A stretch of DNA of 64,000 nucleotides from Tatumella morbirosei (GCF_000757425.2 NZ_JPKR02000003.1:620001-684000), one strand, 5' to 3'. Positions 46,973-56,830 are shown, counted from the first letter of the stretch. The notes: a model not told the origin generated them from the letters alone. Numbers and translations are program-made.

Positions 46973-47567
46973 GAGTAGATAATCCCCAGATATTAGGTAA
47001 ACGCTGATTGGCATAACCGGAAATGAACAGTTTTTCACTGCCATCAGGACGGAAGGTTGCCCGTGAAACCCGACCGATATTGCCGCCGTAAACATGAATG
47101 CTGACCGAAACCCGGTCCTGAAACCTATTAGATACCTGGTGAATATCGCCTTCAGCCGGCGAGAGTGTCTCAACATCGCCAGGATTCAGTACCACAGCTT
47201 CACCTGAAGGTGCCAGGCCTTGACTGTCACGGATAAACGACTGCGATTTTTCCGACCCCCGCAGCATGCCAATCAGGCCCCAGACCCGGTGGTCATGTAC
47301 CGGAGTCTGCTGACCGGGGCCCCAGACAAAACTGACCACCGAAAAGCGTTCCGCGGAGTCAACATGCAGCAAATACTGCTGATAGTGCTCCGGATGTGGT
47401 ACGGCGAACTCATCATCCAGCCAGTCATCTGCGCTGACCAGCCGGGCCAGCAAAGGTGCACTGTGCTGCAAAATAGACGCTTCATCATCCGCCGGAAAGC
47501 GCTCCAACACCTCAGAAAGCTCACGGATAAATCCGGTAAGTCGGGGATAATTCTTCTGTTGGCTCAT
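46962..47567 (-). CDS. Cysteine dioxygenase-family thiol dioxygenase (3-mercaptopropionate dioxygenase-like)
   Basis: Cupin with a three-histidine iron site: HDH in [15 protein letters not shown] (near residue 91) and His in GDIHQVSN. Oxidises a thiol to a sulfinate using O2. The first beta strand has YQQYLLHV, where a glutamine replaces the cysteine-carboxylate-binding arginine of animal CDO, as in bacterial 3-mercaptopropionate dioxygenases. 201 residues. It overlaps ssuB by four bases and the rhodanese by 11. Confidence 0.8.
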   Translation of the reverse strand: MSQQKNYPRLTGFIRELSEVLERFPADDEASILQHSAPLLARLVSADDWLDDEFAVPHPEHYQQYLLHVDSAERFSVVSFVWGPGQQTPVHDHRVWGLIGMLRGSEKSQSFIRDSQGLAPSGEAVVLNPGDVETLSPAEGDIHQVSNRFQDRVSVSIHVYGGNIGRVSRATFRPDGSEKLFISGYANQRLPNIWGLSTHES

Positions 47568-48328
47568 GCGATTTTCCTCAGACTGTCAGTGGATGCCGGA
47601 GTCAGAATATGGTTCAGTACTTCCGCTTCGAGTTCTGCCAGCCGGGCATTACCACGACGGCGGGGACGAGGAACATCGATGGTCAGGTCAAGGGTCACTT
47701 TGCCTTCATCAATCAGTATCACTCTGTCCGCCAGCGCTACCGCCTCACTGACATCATGGGTAACCAGAACCACGGTAAATCCGTGTTCCTGCCACAATGA
47801 TTCGATCAGGGTCTGCATTTCGATACGTGTCAGCGCATCCAGTGCTCCCAGCGGTTCATCCAACAGCAAAAGTTCAGGACGGTGAATCAGTGCCCGGGCC
47901 AGTGCCACACGTTGTTTTTGGCCGCCCGATAATGCCGATGGCCACTCTTTGGCGCGGTGAGCCAGCCCGACGGCTTCCAGCGCCTGTGCAGCATCAGACT
48001 GCCATTGCCCTTTCAACCCCAGACCAACATTGTCCAGTACGCTTTTCCACGGTAACAGCCGGGCTTCCTGAAACATTAACCGCGTTTCCTGCTGCGACTC
48101 CTGCAAAGGACGGCTGCCGCTTAGAAGTTTGCCGCCATCTGCCTGTTCCAGCCCGGCCAGCAGACGTAAAAAGGTACTTTTACCACAGCCACTGCGGCCG
48201 ACCACGGCAATAAACTGCCCTCCGTCTACCTGCAGATCGATATTGTTCAGTACGGTTCGGTCGCCGTATCTTTTGCTGATATGCTGTATATTCAGTGGCG
48301 TCCCGGCCGGTGATTGTTGAATAGTCAT
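47564..48328 (-). CDS. ssuB: Aliphatic sulfonate ABC transporter ATP-binding protein
   Basis: Importer ATPase, 254 residues: Walker [10 protein letters not shown], signature [15 protein letters not shown], Walker [13 protein letters not shown], and H-loop [10 protein letters not shown]. SsuB-type. Overlaps the dioxygenase by four bases and ssuC by one. Confidence 0.92.
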   Translation of the reverse strand: MTIQQSPAGTPLNIQHISKRYGDRTVLNNIDLQVDGGQFIAVVGRSGCGKSTFLRLLAGLEQADGGKLLSGSRPLQESQQETRLMFQEARLLPWKSVLDNVGLGLKGQWQSDAAQALEAVGLAHRAKEWPSALSGGQKQRVALARALIHRPELLLLDEPLGALDALTRIEMQTLIESLWQEHGFTVVLVTHDVSEAVALADRVILIDEGKVTLDLTIDVPRPRRRGNARLAELEAEVLNHILTPASTDSLRKIA

Positions 48329-49170
48329 TAGTTTTTCTCCTTAGACTGGTAAGCCGGATGCCAGCGAAGCCAGACCCGTTCCAACAGTACGGTGCAGACA
48401 TCAGCCAGTTTTCCAAGCAGCGCATACAGAATAATGGCGACCACCACCACATCGGTTTGCAGGAACTCACGGGCATTCATTGCCAGATAACCAATGCCGG
48501 AGTCAGCAGAGATGGTTTCGGCCACGATCAGCGTCAGCCACATCACCCCAAGGGCGTAACGGACACCGACCATAATGGACGGTAAGGCCCCCGGTAAGAT
48601 CACCTGACGAAACAGGCTGAAACCCCGTAACCCATAGCTTCGGGCCATTTCCAGTAATCCGCGGTCGATGTTACGGATTCCGTGATAAGTGTTGAGGTAA
48701 ATCGGGAACAAGGTACCCAGCGCCACCAGGAAGATTTTGGCGGTTTCATCAATCCCAAACCATAAAATCACCAACGGGATCAGTGCCAGGTGCGGGATAT
48801 TGCGCAACATCTGTACCGAGGTGTCCAGTAACCGTTCACCGATGCGTGACAGCCCGGTGATAAATCCCAGTAATAAGCCGAGGGAGCCGCCAATCGCGAA
48901 GCCAGTTAATGCCCTGGCGGTACTGATCGCCAGATTACTGCCGAGTTCACCACTCAGTGTCATGCGCCAGAACGTTTTACCGATAGTGACTGGTGCAGGC
49001 AGTATTCTGACCGACAGCCAGCCAATCTGTGCCGCCAGTTGCCACAGCACAATCACGACGACCGGTAATGCCCAGGGAACCAGTGCATTCACCAGCCGTT
49101 TTCGGACGGCCCGGGATTTTTCGGCGCGCTGAGTTTCAGGCTCCGGGGTATCCAGTGAGAAAATTGCCAT
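48328..49170 (-). CDS. ssuC: Aliphatic sulfonate ABC transporter permease
   Basis: 280-residue membrane protein with the SsuC/TauC-type EAA loop ([38 protein letters not shown]). Six segments. Overlaps ssuB and the second binding-protein gene by one base each. Confidence 0.92.
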   Translation of the reverse strand: MAIFSLDTPEPETQRAEKSRAVRKRLVNALVPWALPVVVIVLWQLAAQIGWLSVRILPAPVTIGKTFWRMTLSGELGSNLAISTARALTGFAIGGSLGLLLGFITGLSRIGERLLDTSVQMLRNIPHLALIPLVILWFGIDETAKIFLVALGTLFPIYLNTYHGIRNIDRGLLEMARSYGLRGFSLFRQVILPGALPSIMVGVRYALGVMWLTLIVAETISADSGIGYLAMNAREFLQTDVVVVAIILYALLGKLADVCTVLLERVWLRWHPAYQSKEKN

Positions 49171-50150
49171 TATTGACCTTCCTGTGCGGGAGTAGCGGCT
49201 GCGGCAGAACTTACGTCTGGCGCAGGGAGTATAAAACTGTGATCAAAGGTGGACGCTACCTGAATACTCTTAGGTAGCAGTCCGCTCTGGTGATAAAAAT
49301 CAGCGGTCTGTTGCTGCTGGACCACGGTCTGTGGGTCAATCGACTGCCAGACCATATGGCGTCGGGTAAACGACAGTTTGACGGCCTCTGGCGGGAAACC
49401 GATGATTTTTGACAATGTCTGACTGTAGCTGTCCGGATGCTCGTTGGCCCATTGCTGAGCGCTGGCCAGACGTACCAGAAAATCCTGTAAGGCTTTGCGC
49501 TTGGCGGGATTGGCCAGCGCCGTATCGGTGGCAGCGACATAACTGTTTCCGGCCCATAAGCCACGGCCGTTCACCAGTACCCGCATGTGATCCTGAGTTT
49601 GTGCAAAGGCGGTGTAAGGTTCCCAGGTCGCCCAGACATCGACCGAACCACGGACCAGCGCCAGTTTGGCATCTGCCGGACCGAGAAAACGGAAATCCAC
49701 ATCACTGGCTTTCAGCCCGGCACTGGCCAGCGCCTTCAGTGCCACAAAATGGCCGATCGACCCGCGGTTAGTGGCAATACTTTTACCTTTCAGATCAGCC
49801 GCTGAATGGAGCGGACTGTTGGCATTGACCAGTAAGGCCGTGCCGTAAGCATCAGATTTTGCCACCGCAATGGCTTTCACCTGTGCACCACCGGCTTCAG
49901 CGAATAACAGCGGCGCATCACCGATAATACCGGCGTCCACTGCGCCCGCATTCAGCGCTTCCCCTAACGGAGCGGCTGCAGGAAACTCTGTCCAGCGGAT
50001 GTGATAAGGCAGATGCTGTAAATCACCCGCTGCTTCCAGTACAGCACGCATCCCGCCCTTCTGGTCAGCTATCTGTAAAGTCACTTCTTCTGCCTGTACG
50101 CTGGCTGCTGACACACCCAGTAATATCATTAACGCAGTGATCCTTTTCAT
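49170..50150 (-). CDS. Sulfonate ABC transporter substrate-binding protein (second of two)
   Basis: Periplasmic receptor, 326 residues, signal peptide MKRITALMILLGVSAASVQAE. Family marks: LQIADQKGGMRAVLEAAG, GIIGDAPLLFAEAGGAQVKAIA and DVWATWEPYTAF. Similar to, but clearly distinct from, the product of the upstream gene at 50147. Overlaps that gene by four bases. Confidence 0.9.
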   Translation of the reverse strand: MKRITALMILLGVSAASVQAEEVTLQIADQKGGMRAVLEAAGDLQHLPYHIRWTEFPAAAPLGEALNAGAVDAGIIGDAPLLFAEAGGAQVKAIAVAKSDAYGTALLVNANSPLHSAADLKGKSIATNRGSIGHFVALKALASAGLKASDVDFRFLGPADAKLALVRGSVDVWATWEPYTAFAQTQDHMRVLVNGRGLWAGNSYVAATDTALANPAKRKALQDFLVRLASAQQWANEHPDSYSQTLSKIIGFPPEAVKLSFTRRHMVWQSIDPQTVVQQQQTADFYHQSGLLPKSIQVASTFDHSFILPAPDVSSAAAATPAQEGQ

Positions 50151-51133
50151 GGTTGCTCCTGAGTGGTATTTGCCGGCGTCGCTGCAATCTTGTCAGCGCC
50201 TGTTGCCAGACTGAAATCAAAGGCACGGCTGACATCTACCGCTTTAGGTAATACTTTTTCCTGGTGGAAAACGTCTGCAGAATGTTGCAATGCTGCCTGA
50301 ATGGTCTGGTTGAAAACCACCGGTGAAATTCGCGCGCTGGCGATCCATGCACCAGTCACATTCTGTGGCATATGCAATTCATCAGAGAGGGCCACGGCGA
50401 ATTGCTGCGGATGCTGTTGCGCCCAGCGTTGCGCCCGTGCCAGACGGGTCAGTAAATCGACGATAGCGGCGCGCTTAGGACTGTTAATCGCATCCTGACG
50501 CGCCAGAACAAAGGAGTAACCACTCATTATTCCCAGGCCTCCTCCTTCCGGTACCCGCTGCGCATGATCAAGGATTACCGCGGAAGAGAGATAGGGTTCC
50601 CACGGGGCCCAGGCATCCACCGATCCGGAAGCCAGCGCAGCACGACCATCGGTCGGGCTAAGAAAGCGTAATGTCACATCGGAAGGTTGTAGCCCTGCCC
50701 GTTTTAGTAATCCGAGCACCAGATACTGCCCCCAGCCACCGCGGTTAACCGCAATGCGCTTTCCCTTTAAATCGGCAAGTGAGTGAATTCCTGCTGCGGG
50801 CCGTGAAAGTAAGGCGATGCTGTCAGGGTTATTTTGCCAGGCACCGACCGCTTTGACCGGTGCGCCGGCAGCATAGACATACAGAAATGGCAAATCACCG
50901 GTAAACCCAACATCCAGTGCTCCTGCATTTAATGCCTCCTGCACCGGTGCACCGGAATCAAAGGAACTCAGTTGCAGATGGTAGGGAAGATGTTGCAGTT
51001 CTCCTGAGGCTTTCAACGCCACCAGACGGTCCCCTTTTACATCCCCCACCCGCAGCGTGACTTCATCTGCGGCATGAATCAGCGGGGAAACCAGCGCCAG
51101 CAATAACAGTGCCAGCGGTGTCCGTTTAATCAT
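50147..51133 (-). CDS. ssuA: Sulfonate ABC transporter substrate-binding protein (first of two)
   Basis: 328 residues, signal peptide MIKRTPLALLLLALVSPLIHAAD, then VTLRVGDVKGDRLVALKASGEL and DAWAPWEPYLSS. Two receptors sharing one permease and ATPase would widen the substrate range. Overlaps the monooxygenase gene by one base. Confidence 0.9.
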   Translation of the reverse strand: MIKRTPLALLLLALVSPLIHAADEVTLRVGDVKGDRLVALKASGELQHLPYHLQLSSFDSGAPVQEALNAGALDVGFTGDLPFLYVYAAGAPVKAVGAWQNNPDSIALLSRPAAGIHSLADLKGKRIAVNRGGWGQYLVLGLLKRAGLQPSDVTLRFLSPTDGRAALASGSVDAWAPWEPYLSSAVILDHAQRVPEGGGLGIMSGYSFVLARQDAINSPKRAAIVDLLTRLARAQRWAQQHPQQFAVALSDELHMPQNVTGAWIASARISPVVFNQTIQAALQHSADVFHQEKVLPKAVDVSRAFDFSLATGADKIAATPANTTQEQP

Positions 51134-52218
51134 CAGGCAATCCTCGCCAGCGCGTCTTCTGCGGCCACCTTTTCACGGGTCAGTGGTAACAGTGCCTCGC
51201 CAAACTCGCGGGCATCGTTAAGCGGATCGAAACCACGAATCAGTACGTTTTTGATCCCCAGCCGGTAATATTCCAGTAATGCGTCAGAAACCTGATCAGC
51301 GGTACCGACCAGCGCCGTTGAGTTGTATCCCCCCGCCACCAGTCCGGCCACGCCGGTCCATAAATATTTATCCAGCCACTCCCCCTGCGCCGCAGCATCA
51401 CGCAGCCGTTGCGCACCGGTACTCTGAGGTTTAGGTAATCCAAAATGGTGGCCGGAATCTGCCAACTGTTTTTTCGCCAGCTGATAAATATGAGCGGCTT
51501 TTTCCCGGGCTTCCGTTTCGGTGGCACCAATTATTGGCCGGAAAGAGATACTGAAGTCGATGTTACGCTGATGGCGGGCGGCACTGGCACGCACTGCGGC
51601 CACCGTCTGGGCAGCCCCTGCCAGCGGTTCGCCCCACAGAGCAAATACATCCGCATGCTTGCCGGCAACTTCTATCGCCTCGGCAGAAGAACCGCCAAAA
51701 AAGACAGGCAGACGGGGCTGGGCAGGCTTAATAGCAGAGAAAGCCGCTTCGGCCTGATAGTATTCGCCCTGATGGTCATAAGGACGGGAACGGGTCAGGC
51801 TCTGTTGCAGCACATCCAGAAACTCATCGGTACGGGCATAACGTTGCGCTTTATTCAGATAATCGCCGTCACGCCGTTGTTCGGCATCACTGCCGCCACT
51901 GATAATATGAACCGCCAGACGACCGTCCAGTAGTTGATCCAGGGTAGCCAGTTTGCGGGCCGCCAGGGTTGGCGAGACAAATCCCGGGCGATGGGCCAGC
52001 AGAAATTTAATCCTGGAGGTCTGGCTGCCAGCCAGTGCGGTCACCAGAAATCCATCAGGTTGATCGGACCAGTAGCCCACCAGAATACGGTCAAACCCGG
52101 CCTGTTCGTGTACCCTGGCAAATTCACTGATATAGTGTTTATCAAACACCGGCCCTTGTGCCGGAATGATCTCGGATGCCAGGCGATGCCCGATCATCCC
52201 TAAAAAATTAATACTCAT
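51133..52218 (-). CDS. ssuD: FMNH2-dependent alkanesulfonate monooxygenase-type LLM enzyme (SsuD-like)
   Basis: Luciferase-like enzyme that releases sulfite from sulfonates. 361 residues; SsuD-type segments FLLAHRPGFVSPTLAARKLATLDQLLDGRLAVHIISGGSD, PVFFGGSSAEAIEVAGKHADVFALWGEP and TALVGTADQVSDALLEYYRLGI. It opens a seven-gene operon (ssuD-ssuA-ssuA2-ssuC-ssuB-dioxygenase-rhodanese). No SsuE flavin reductase gene is in the operon, so reduced FMN must come from elsewhere. A palindrome TTAGCTAAGCTAA at 52305-52317 lies upstream. Confidence 0.85.
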   Translation of the reverse strand: MSINFLGMIGHRLASEIIPAQGPVFDKHYISEFARVHEQAGFDRILVGYWSDQPDGFLVTALAGSQTSRIKFLLAHRPGFVSPTLAARKLATLDQLLDGRLAVHIISGGSDAEQRRDGDYLNKAQRYARTDEFLDVLQQSLTRSRPYDHQGEYYQAEAAFSAIKPAQPRLPVFFGGSSAEAIEVAGKHADVFALWGEPLAGAAQTVAAVRASAARHQRNIDFSISFRPIIGATETEAREKAAHIYQLAKKQLADSGHHFGLPKPQSTGAQRLRDAAAQGEWLDKYLWTGVAGLVAGGYNSTALVGTADQVSDALLEYYRLGIKNVLIRGFDPLNDAREFGEALLPLTREKVAAEDALARIA

Positions 52219-52304
52219 GAGATCCCCTTTGTCATGATGCCGGCGAGTTACCAGCCGATAAGGGGCATCATATTCACTGGCTTATCATGAGTGAAATTAA
52301 TTTT

Positions 52305-52317
52305 TTAGCTAAGCTAA
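52305..52317. promoter_or_regulatory. Palindrome upstream of the organosulfur operon
   Basis: TTAGCT-A-AGCTAA, 87 bases before the ssuD start, in a short AT-rich region between ssuD and amiA. A candidate site for a CysB/Cbl-like regulator or another factor; not assignable. Confidence 0.35.
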
Positions 52318-52389
52318 TATAAAAATAACGCATAATAATCCCGACTTTACTGAGTGGTTCGCAAGGTTATCCTCCCGGTTCTGACCGCG

Positions 52390-53289
52390 TTATACGGTAA
52401 AATAGCTCTCAATTCCGCCGGCAATCGCCTTTGCCATCTTCATTCTGAACTGACGGGTTCCCAGCAAATGCTCCTCCTGTGGATTGGTAATAAAGGAGGT
52501 TTCTATCAGGACCGAAGGTATAGAGGGGGATTTCAGCACCACAAATGCTGCCTGCTCGGGGTGATAACTGTGCATGGTATGCACGGTACGAATATGTCCA
52601 ATCATATGCCGGCACAGATCCAGGCTACTTTTAATATTCTGATTTTGCACCAGATCAAAAAATACCCGTTGTAACTGAGCATCTTTGGTCTGCACGTTAA
52701 TATCTGCGTAATCATCGGCGGCATTCTCCCGCTGCGACAGATAACGGGCCATGGTACTGCTGGCCCCGCGGGTGGACAATGCATATACCGATGCACCATG
52801 TGCCTGCGGGCTGGTAAAACCATCGGCATGAATCGATAAAAACATATCTGCATTGTGCTGATGCGCGATATTGACCCGCTGATACAATGGGATAAAGTGG
52901 TCATCCTCGCGGGTTAACCGCACTTCAATATGCCGGTGGTTAGCGAACAGTGCCTGCAAATTATGAGCAATTTCCAGCACTACATGCTTTTCTTCCTCTC
53001 CTTTTTCGCCAATGGCCCCCGGATCTTTACCGCCATGGCCAGGGTCTATCATTACCAGTTTGCGGGCCCGTGACTGCATAGCCCCAGGTGACGTTGTCAC
53101 CTCTACTGCACCAGGCGTTTGTGAGGGGGTTCTACGCCCCATCGAAGGCTGTTTTTCTGCACTACTGTGTGCAGGAGACAACGGAGTGAAAGTCAGAGTC
53201 GCAAATTCTTCTTTTGCCAGCGCCGGCAGGCATAAAGCCAGACCGGATAACAGAAAATGGCGCCGGGCCAGAGTTAAGGGTTTTTTCAT
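52390..53289 (-). CDS. amiA: N-acetylmuramoyl-L-alanine amidase AmiA
   Basis: Periplasmic zinc amidase that cleaves septal peptidoglycan. Twin-arginine signal (LARRHFLLSGLALCLPALA), then the amidase_3 domain with zinc ligands in DPGHGG and SIHADG and the catalytic Glu in VLIETSFITNPQEE. Closely matches E. coli AmiA, including AAFVVLKSPSIPSVLIETSFITNPQEE; 299 residues against about 289. The linker after the signal is about 50 residues. Confidence 0.92.
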   Translation of the reverse strand: MKKPLTLARRHFLLSGLALCLPALAKEEFATLTFTPLSPAHSSAEKQPSMGRRTPSQTPGAVEVTTSPGAMQSRARKLVMIDPGHGGKDPGAIGEKGEEEKHVVLEIAHNLQALFANHRHIEVRLTREDDHFIPLYQRVNIAHQHNADMFLSIHADGFTSPQAHGASVYALSTRGASSTMARYLSQRENAADDYADINVQTKDAQLQRVFFDLVQNQNIKSSLDLCRHMIGHIRTVHTMHSYHPEQAAFVVLKSPSIPSVLIETSFITNPQEEHLLGTRQFRMKMAKAIAGGIESYFTV

Positions 53290-53790
53290 CGTGTTTATCA
53301 GGTTCCTGACACGGGATCGGGTAAACAGGGATAGACTGATAAGTATATCGATGATCCAGGTAACTTTTTTGCTGTTTGTTTTGCAAAATACGTCAGCCTG
53401 CTATACCGGAGGTTGTTTCTGGCAGGAGAATTGTCTCAGTCAACAGCAAAAACATACCCAAAGTATCATGGCCCGGACAGCCTGTGCCCTTAACAACAGA
53501 AACCGCGCTAACAGAAACTACCGCACTGGAAGACACAGGAAAAGACCATCAGACAGCACCGCCTGTCAGAAAATCTGACAATGCTGTTAACTGTCTAACG
53601 TAATTATGGAAAATGAATAGTATGGCATTGATCACAGACCGAATTTTGGTCAACCCGTACAGGCCTGTGTGATAGGGAATCACTGGCAAACCAGTCCGGC
53701 AGGTACATAGTTGAGTGCGGGTCACGCCAGCACCAGCAGCGTGCCGCCGTGACCCGACTTATGTTAACTGTAACCGGTAAAACGGCCACC
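53290..53790. other. Non-coding region between amiA and the sugar dehydrogenase
   Basis: 501 bases without a supported gene. It contains a wide inverted repeat CGGGTCACG (53718-53726) and CGTGACCCG (53748-53756), 34 bases beyond the dehydrogenase stop, which can form a stem but lacks a T-run. The plus-strand ORFs here have no ribosome binding site or domain. Confidence 0.5.
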
Positions 53791-55098
53791 TTACTGACTG
53801 GCTGTTACCCGCCAGACCGCATTTCCGACATCATCGGCAATAATCAGTGCACCCTGCTGGTCCTGCATCAACCCGACTGGCGCACCATACAACTGTTTCT
53901 GATCCTCAGAATAGAAGCCGGTGACGACCGGTTCAGGCTTGCCGGTGGGCTGACCATTGTTAAAGGCCACATAAGAAACCTGGTAACCACTCAATGGTGA
54001 ACGGTCCCAACTGCCGTGTTCACTGATAAAAGCCCCGCCGTGATATTTCTGCGGTAATGACTGGCCGGTATAGAACCATAACCCCAGCGGTGCCACATGT
54101 GACCCTATCGCATAATCAGGTTTTAACGCTTTTTCTACCAAATCAGGTCGCTGTGGCATGGCCCGCGGATCAACATGCTGACCATAGTAACTGTAAGGCC
54201 AGCCATAGAAGCCGCCTTGTGTTACCGAGGTCAGATAATCCGGCACCAGATCCGCACCGATTTCATCCCGTTCATTTGCGATGGCCCAAAGTTTTCCGCT
54301 GGCGGGTTCCCATTGCAATCCGGTCGGATTACGGATACCACTGGCATATATCCGGCTGGCACCGGTATCGGTAAATACCTCAAGAATATCTGCGCGGCGA
54401 TATTCTACTTCCGGGCCATTTTCGGTCACATTACTGTTTGAACCGACCCCGACATATAACCGGGTACCATCCGGGCTGGCCAGCAGTGATTTGGTCCAGT
54501 GGTGATTAATGGTGTTGGGTAAATCAGCCAGTTCACTGCCCGGATCAGTAATTTCGGTCTGTCCGGTCTGATAAGGGTAGCGCCAGATACTGTCGGTATT
54601 GGCGACATACAATGTGTCACCAATCAGTTGCACCCCGAACGGGGAATTCAAATGTTGCAGAAACAGATGCTTTTCCCAGCCATTCGCTGTATGCCGTAAC
54701 AAGGTAATCTGGTTGCCACCTTTGGCGCCTTTACCGGACTTATTTTTCACCAGTGAGGCAATCATTTGTTTCGGTGTTGTCACCGCCTCTGTGCCCGGGC
54801 TGTTACTTTCCACCACCAGTACATCGTTGTTCGGTAACACGTAAATTTGTCGCGGATGCTTCAAGTCTGAAGCGATTTTCTCAATTTTTAAGCCTTCCGC
54901 AACTTTCGGAGTTGCACCTTGTTGCCAACCTGCGGCATCCGGCACCTGCATTGGCGGTACCAGGAAGTTTTTCGCCACCGGCAGATGCGGGTCACTTCCG
55001 GATTGTTGTTGCGGAGTAAGTTTTGCCTGCTGATCACAGCCAGTCAGCCCTAAAGCGATGATGACCGCCAACGGGGCCAGTTTCAGCGTTTTATTCAT
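53791..55098 (-). CDS. PQQ-type sugar (sorbosone-like) dehydrogenase, lipoprotein
   Basis: Six-bladed beta-propeller soluble-type quinoprotein. Signal peptide with lipobox LTGC (residues about 18-21), then KIEKIASDLKHPRQIYVLPNNDVLVVES, YVGVGSNSNVTENG and the C-terminal GGAFISEHGSWDRSPLSGY, as in L-sorbosone dehydrogenase-like PQQ proteins. 435 residues. It overlaps the start of the upstream DUF2231 gene end by four bases, so the membrane protein may anchor it or take its electrons. Confidence 0.85.
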   Translation of the reverse strand: MNKTLKLAPLAVIIALGLTGCDQQAKLTPQQQSGSDPHLPVAKNFLVPPMQVPDAAGWQQGATPKVAEGLKIEKIASDLKHPRQIYVLPNNDVLVVESNSPGTEAVTTPKQMIASLVKNKSGKGAKGGNQITLLRHTANGWEKHLFLQHLNSPFGVQLIGDTLYVANTDSIWRYPYQTGQTEITDPGSELADLPNTINHHWTKSLLASPDGTRLYVGVGSNSNVTENGPEVEYRRADILEVFTDTGASRIYASGIRNPTGLQWEPASGKLWAIANERDEIGADLVPDYLTSVTQGGFYGWPYSYYGQHVDPRAMPQRPDLVEKALKPDYAIGSHVAPLGLWFYTGQSLPQKYHGGAFISEHGSWDRSPLSGYQVSYVAFNNGQPTGKPEPVVTGFYSEDQKQLYGAPVGLMQDQQGALIIADDVGNAVWRVTASQ

Positions 55099-55535
55099 GG
55101 TCTGCCTCCTGCAAAATTACGTGACCGACCGCTCACCACCAGGGCACCCAATGCCAGGAAGATGACAGTAATCACTGATAACACCACATTTTCCGGTACT
55201 ACTCCGTAAGCATCGCGGCTGTGGACGAAAGCATTAAAAATGGCAGCAATAATGGCCAGCACATTCAGCCAGAAACTTAGCCTTTGCAAACGCCGGCCAG
55301 GGTAGTCAGGCCCGGTCCAGACCTGTACCAGGTTAATCAGCCGCGGAATAATGGCAAACAATAACCCCAGGGTAATCAGCCAGCTGGCGGATTTCTGCCA
55401 AAGTATCTGACTGCTGTACGCATAGGTGATATCGAAAATCAGCGCACCCACAAAAAATCCATAAGGAACAGGGTTCAGCAATTCAAATATCCCCGTAGCC
55501 AGCACCGACCCCCGTCGCCTTTCAGGTACATTCAT
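55095..55535 (-). CDS. DUF2231 inner-membrane protein
   Basis: 146 residues with four hydrophobic segments (PYGFFVGALIFDITYAY; WLITLGLLFAIIPRLINLV; FWLNVLAIIAAIFNAFVHSRDAYG; LSVITVIFLALGALVVSG), matching DUF2231. First gene of a two-gene operon with the sugar dehydrogenase, stop/start overlapping by four bases. A role as electron-accepting membrane partner is inference. Confidence 0.8.
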   Translation of the reverse strand: MNVPERRRGSVLATGIFELLNPVPYGFFVGALIFDITYAYSSQILWQKSASWLITLGLLFAIIPRLINLVQVWTGPDYPGRRLQRLSFWLNVLAIIAAIFNAFVHSRDAYGVVPENVVLSVITVIFLALGALVVSGRSRNFAGGRP

Positions 55536-55818
55536 ATTAAGATTCCTTATCTCTGACAGAATGTTGTCTTACCGGATACACTGCCGGTAAGCCGGAAGGT
55601 TCCTGTTTTCCGTGCTCTACAGCCTCCCTGCCCCGTTAAGCATAGTGGAATGTGGCAAAATGTTTCCTTAGTTCACTATTTGTTAACATAAATGAGATTA
55701 TTCGTAGCCCTGAGTCCTGACAGATTTCACTGCCGGTGAACAAGAAGCCGCTGAGCGCACAGATAACCGTCAGAATGTTTTAAAGTTAGGCAGTTGAATC
55801 CTAATGTGTTTATCCGTA
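55536..55818. other. Intergenic region upstream of the dehydrogenase operon
   Basis: No gene; holds the promoter of the minus-strand DUF2231 operon. Confidence 0.5.
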
Positions 55819-55847
55819 TTGACAACCTGCCATCAGGCCATTAATAT
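55819..55847 (+). promoter_or_regulatory. Sigma-70 promoter of tRNA-Asn
   Basis: Perfect TTGACA (55819-55824), 17-base spacer, TAATAT (55842-55847), then a GC-rich discriminator CGCCCCG typical of stable-RNA promoters under stringent control. Confidence 0.85.
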
Positions 55848-55868
55848 TCGCCCCGTCTTCACGACAAT

Positions 55869-55944
55869 TCCTCTGTAGTTCAGTCGGTAGAACGGCGGAC
55901 TGTTAATCCGTATGTCACTGGTTCGAGTCCAGTCAGAGGAGCCA
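55869..55944 (+). tRNA. asnT: tRNA-Asn (anticodon GTT)
   Basis: 76 bases; acceptor stem TCCTCTG/CAGAGGA with discriminator G and encoded CCA; anticodon loop CTGTTAATC carries GTT; T loop GTTCGAGTCC. Its 3' 16 bases are repeated at 58852-58867, marking it as an integration site. Confidence 0.97.
55929..55944 (+). repeat. attL-like direct repeat (tRNA-Asn 3' end)
   Basis: CCAGTCAGAGGAGCCA, the last 16 bases of the tRNA, recurs exactly at 58852-58867. The pair bounds a 2.9-kb island that begins with an integrase remnant. Confidence 0.9.
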
Positions 55945-55954
55945 TATTCAGGTC

Positions 55955-55987
55955 AGCAGACGTTCCATAACGTCTGCTTTCCGTTTT
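55955..55987 (+). terminator. Terminator-like hairpin just inside the island
   Basis: AGCAGACGTT-CCAT-AACGTCTGCT followed by TTCCGTTTT. It now ends the tRNA transcript; the tRNA's presumed original terminator is displaced to 58876. Confidence 0.6.
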
Positions 55988-56123
55988 CCAGTCAGGCAGT
56001 TATCCACTCCCCTATGTTCAATAACGTCCCGTAGAGTTCGGCACCATCCACCCTCATTTAATGGTATATTTGCTGGTACATCCGGTTCGATCTGTTTTGT
56101 ACTATCTGACGGAGGGCTGACCT

Positions 56124-56830
56124 ATGGCGCTTACTGATATAAAAATAAAAATACAAAGCCTTCCGGGAAAGCCGTTAAGCTCACGGACGGCTTCAGTATG
56201 TATCTGCTCATACACCCCAACGGCTCAAAATACTGGCGCATGCAGTACCGTTTTGGCGGTAAGCAAAAAACTCTGGCACTTGGCGTTTATCCTGCCATCT
56301 CTTTATCTGTTGCAAGGCAACGCCGTAACGAAGCAAAAAAGCTGCTGGCGAAAGGAAACGACCCTGTTGTGAAGAAGCAGGACGACAAACGGGAAAATAG
56401 CGGCACTTTTTCGTTTGAATCGATCGCCAGACAATGGCATGCGGGCATTAAAAAATGGTCAGAAGAAAACAAGGGGAAAATTCTGCGTACGCTTGAAACC
56501 TATCTTTTTCCGGTAACAGGCAATTGTCAAATCGCAGAACTGAAAACCCGCGACCTGCTGGTGCCGACAAAAGTGGTTGAGGATAAGGGTTTTAATGAAG
56601 TGGCTATTCGTCTTCAACAGCGTACCACTGCCATTATGCGTTACGCCGTTCAACAGGGTATTCTTGATTACAATCCTGCTCAGGAAATGTCAGGTGCGAT
56701 TACCACAGGTAAACGCGCTCATCGTCCCGCCCTGCCCTTTGAACGATATCACGAGTTTTTAGAACGCATTGACGGTTATCGTGGACGATTACTTACCCGG
56801 CTGGCAGTGAAACTTACCCTGATCATTTGA
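56124..56830 (+). pseudogene. int: P4-type tyrosine integrase, frameshifted and truncated
   Basis: Begins MALTDIKIK as in P4-like integrases, then shifts frame: in a run ATAAAAATAAAAATAC near 56147-56151 one A appears to be missing. In the other frame the reading resumes as NTKPSGKAVKLTDGF, then MYLLIHPNGSKYWRMQY and so on to a stop at 56830. The arm-binding DUF4102 domain and the core-binding domain are present, but the catalytic domain stops after its first helix (LAVKLTLII), so all Arg-His-Arg-Tyr residues are missing. About 235 of the usual 390-400 residues. Cannot act. Confidence 0.88.
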
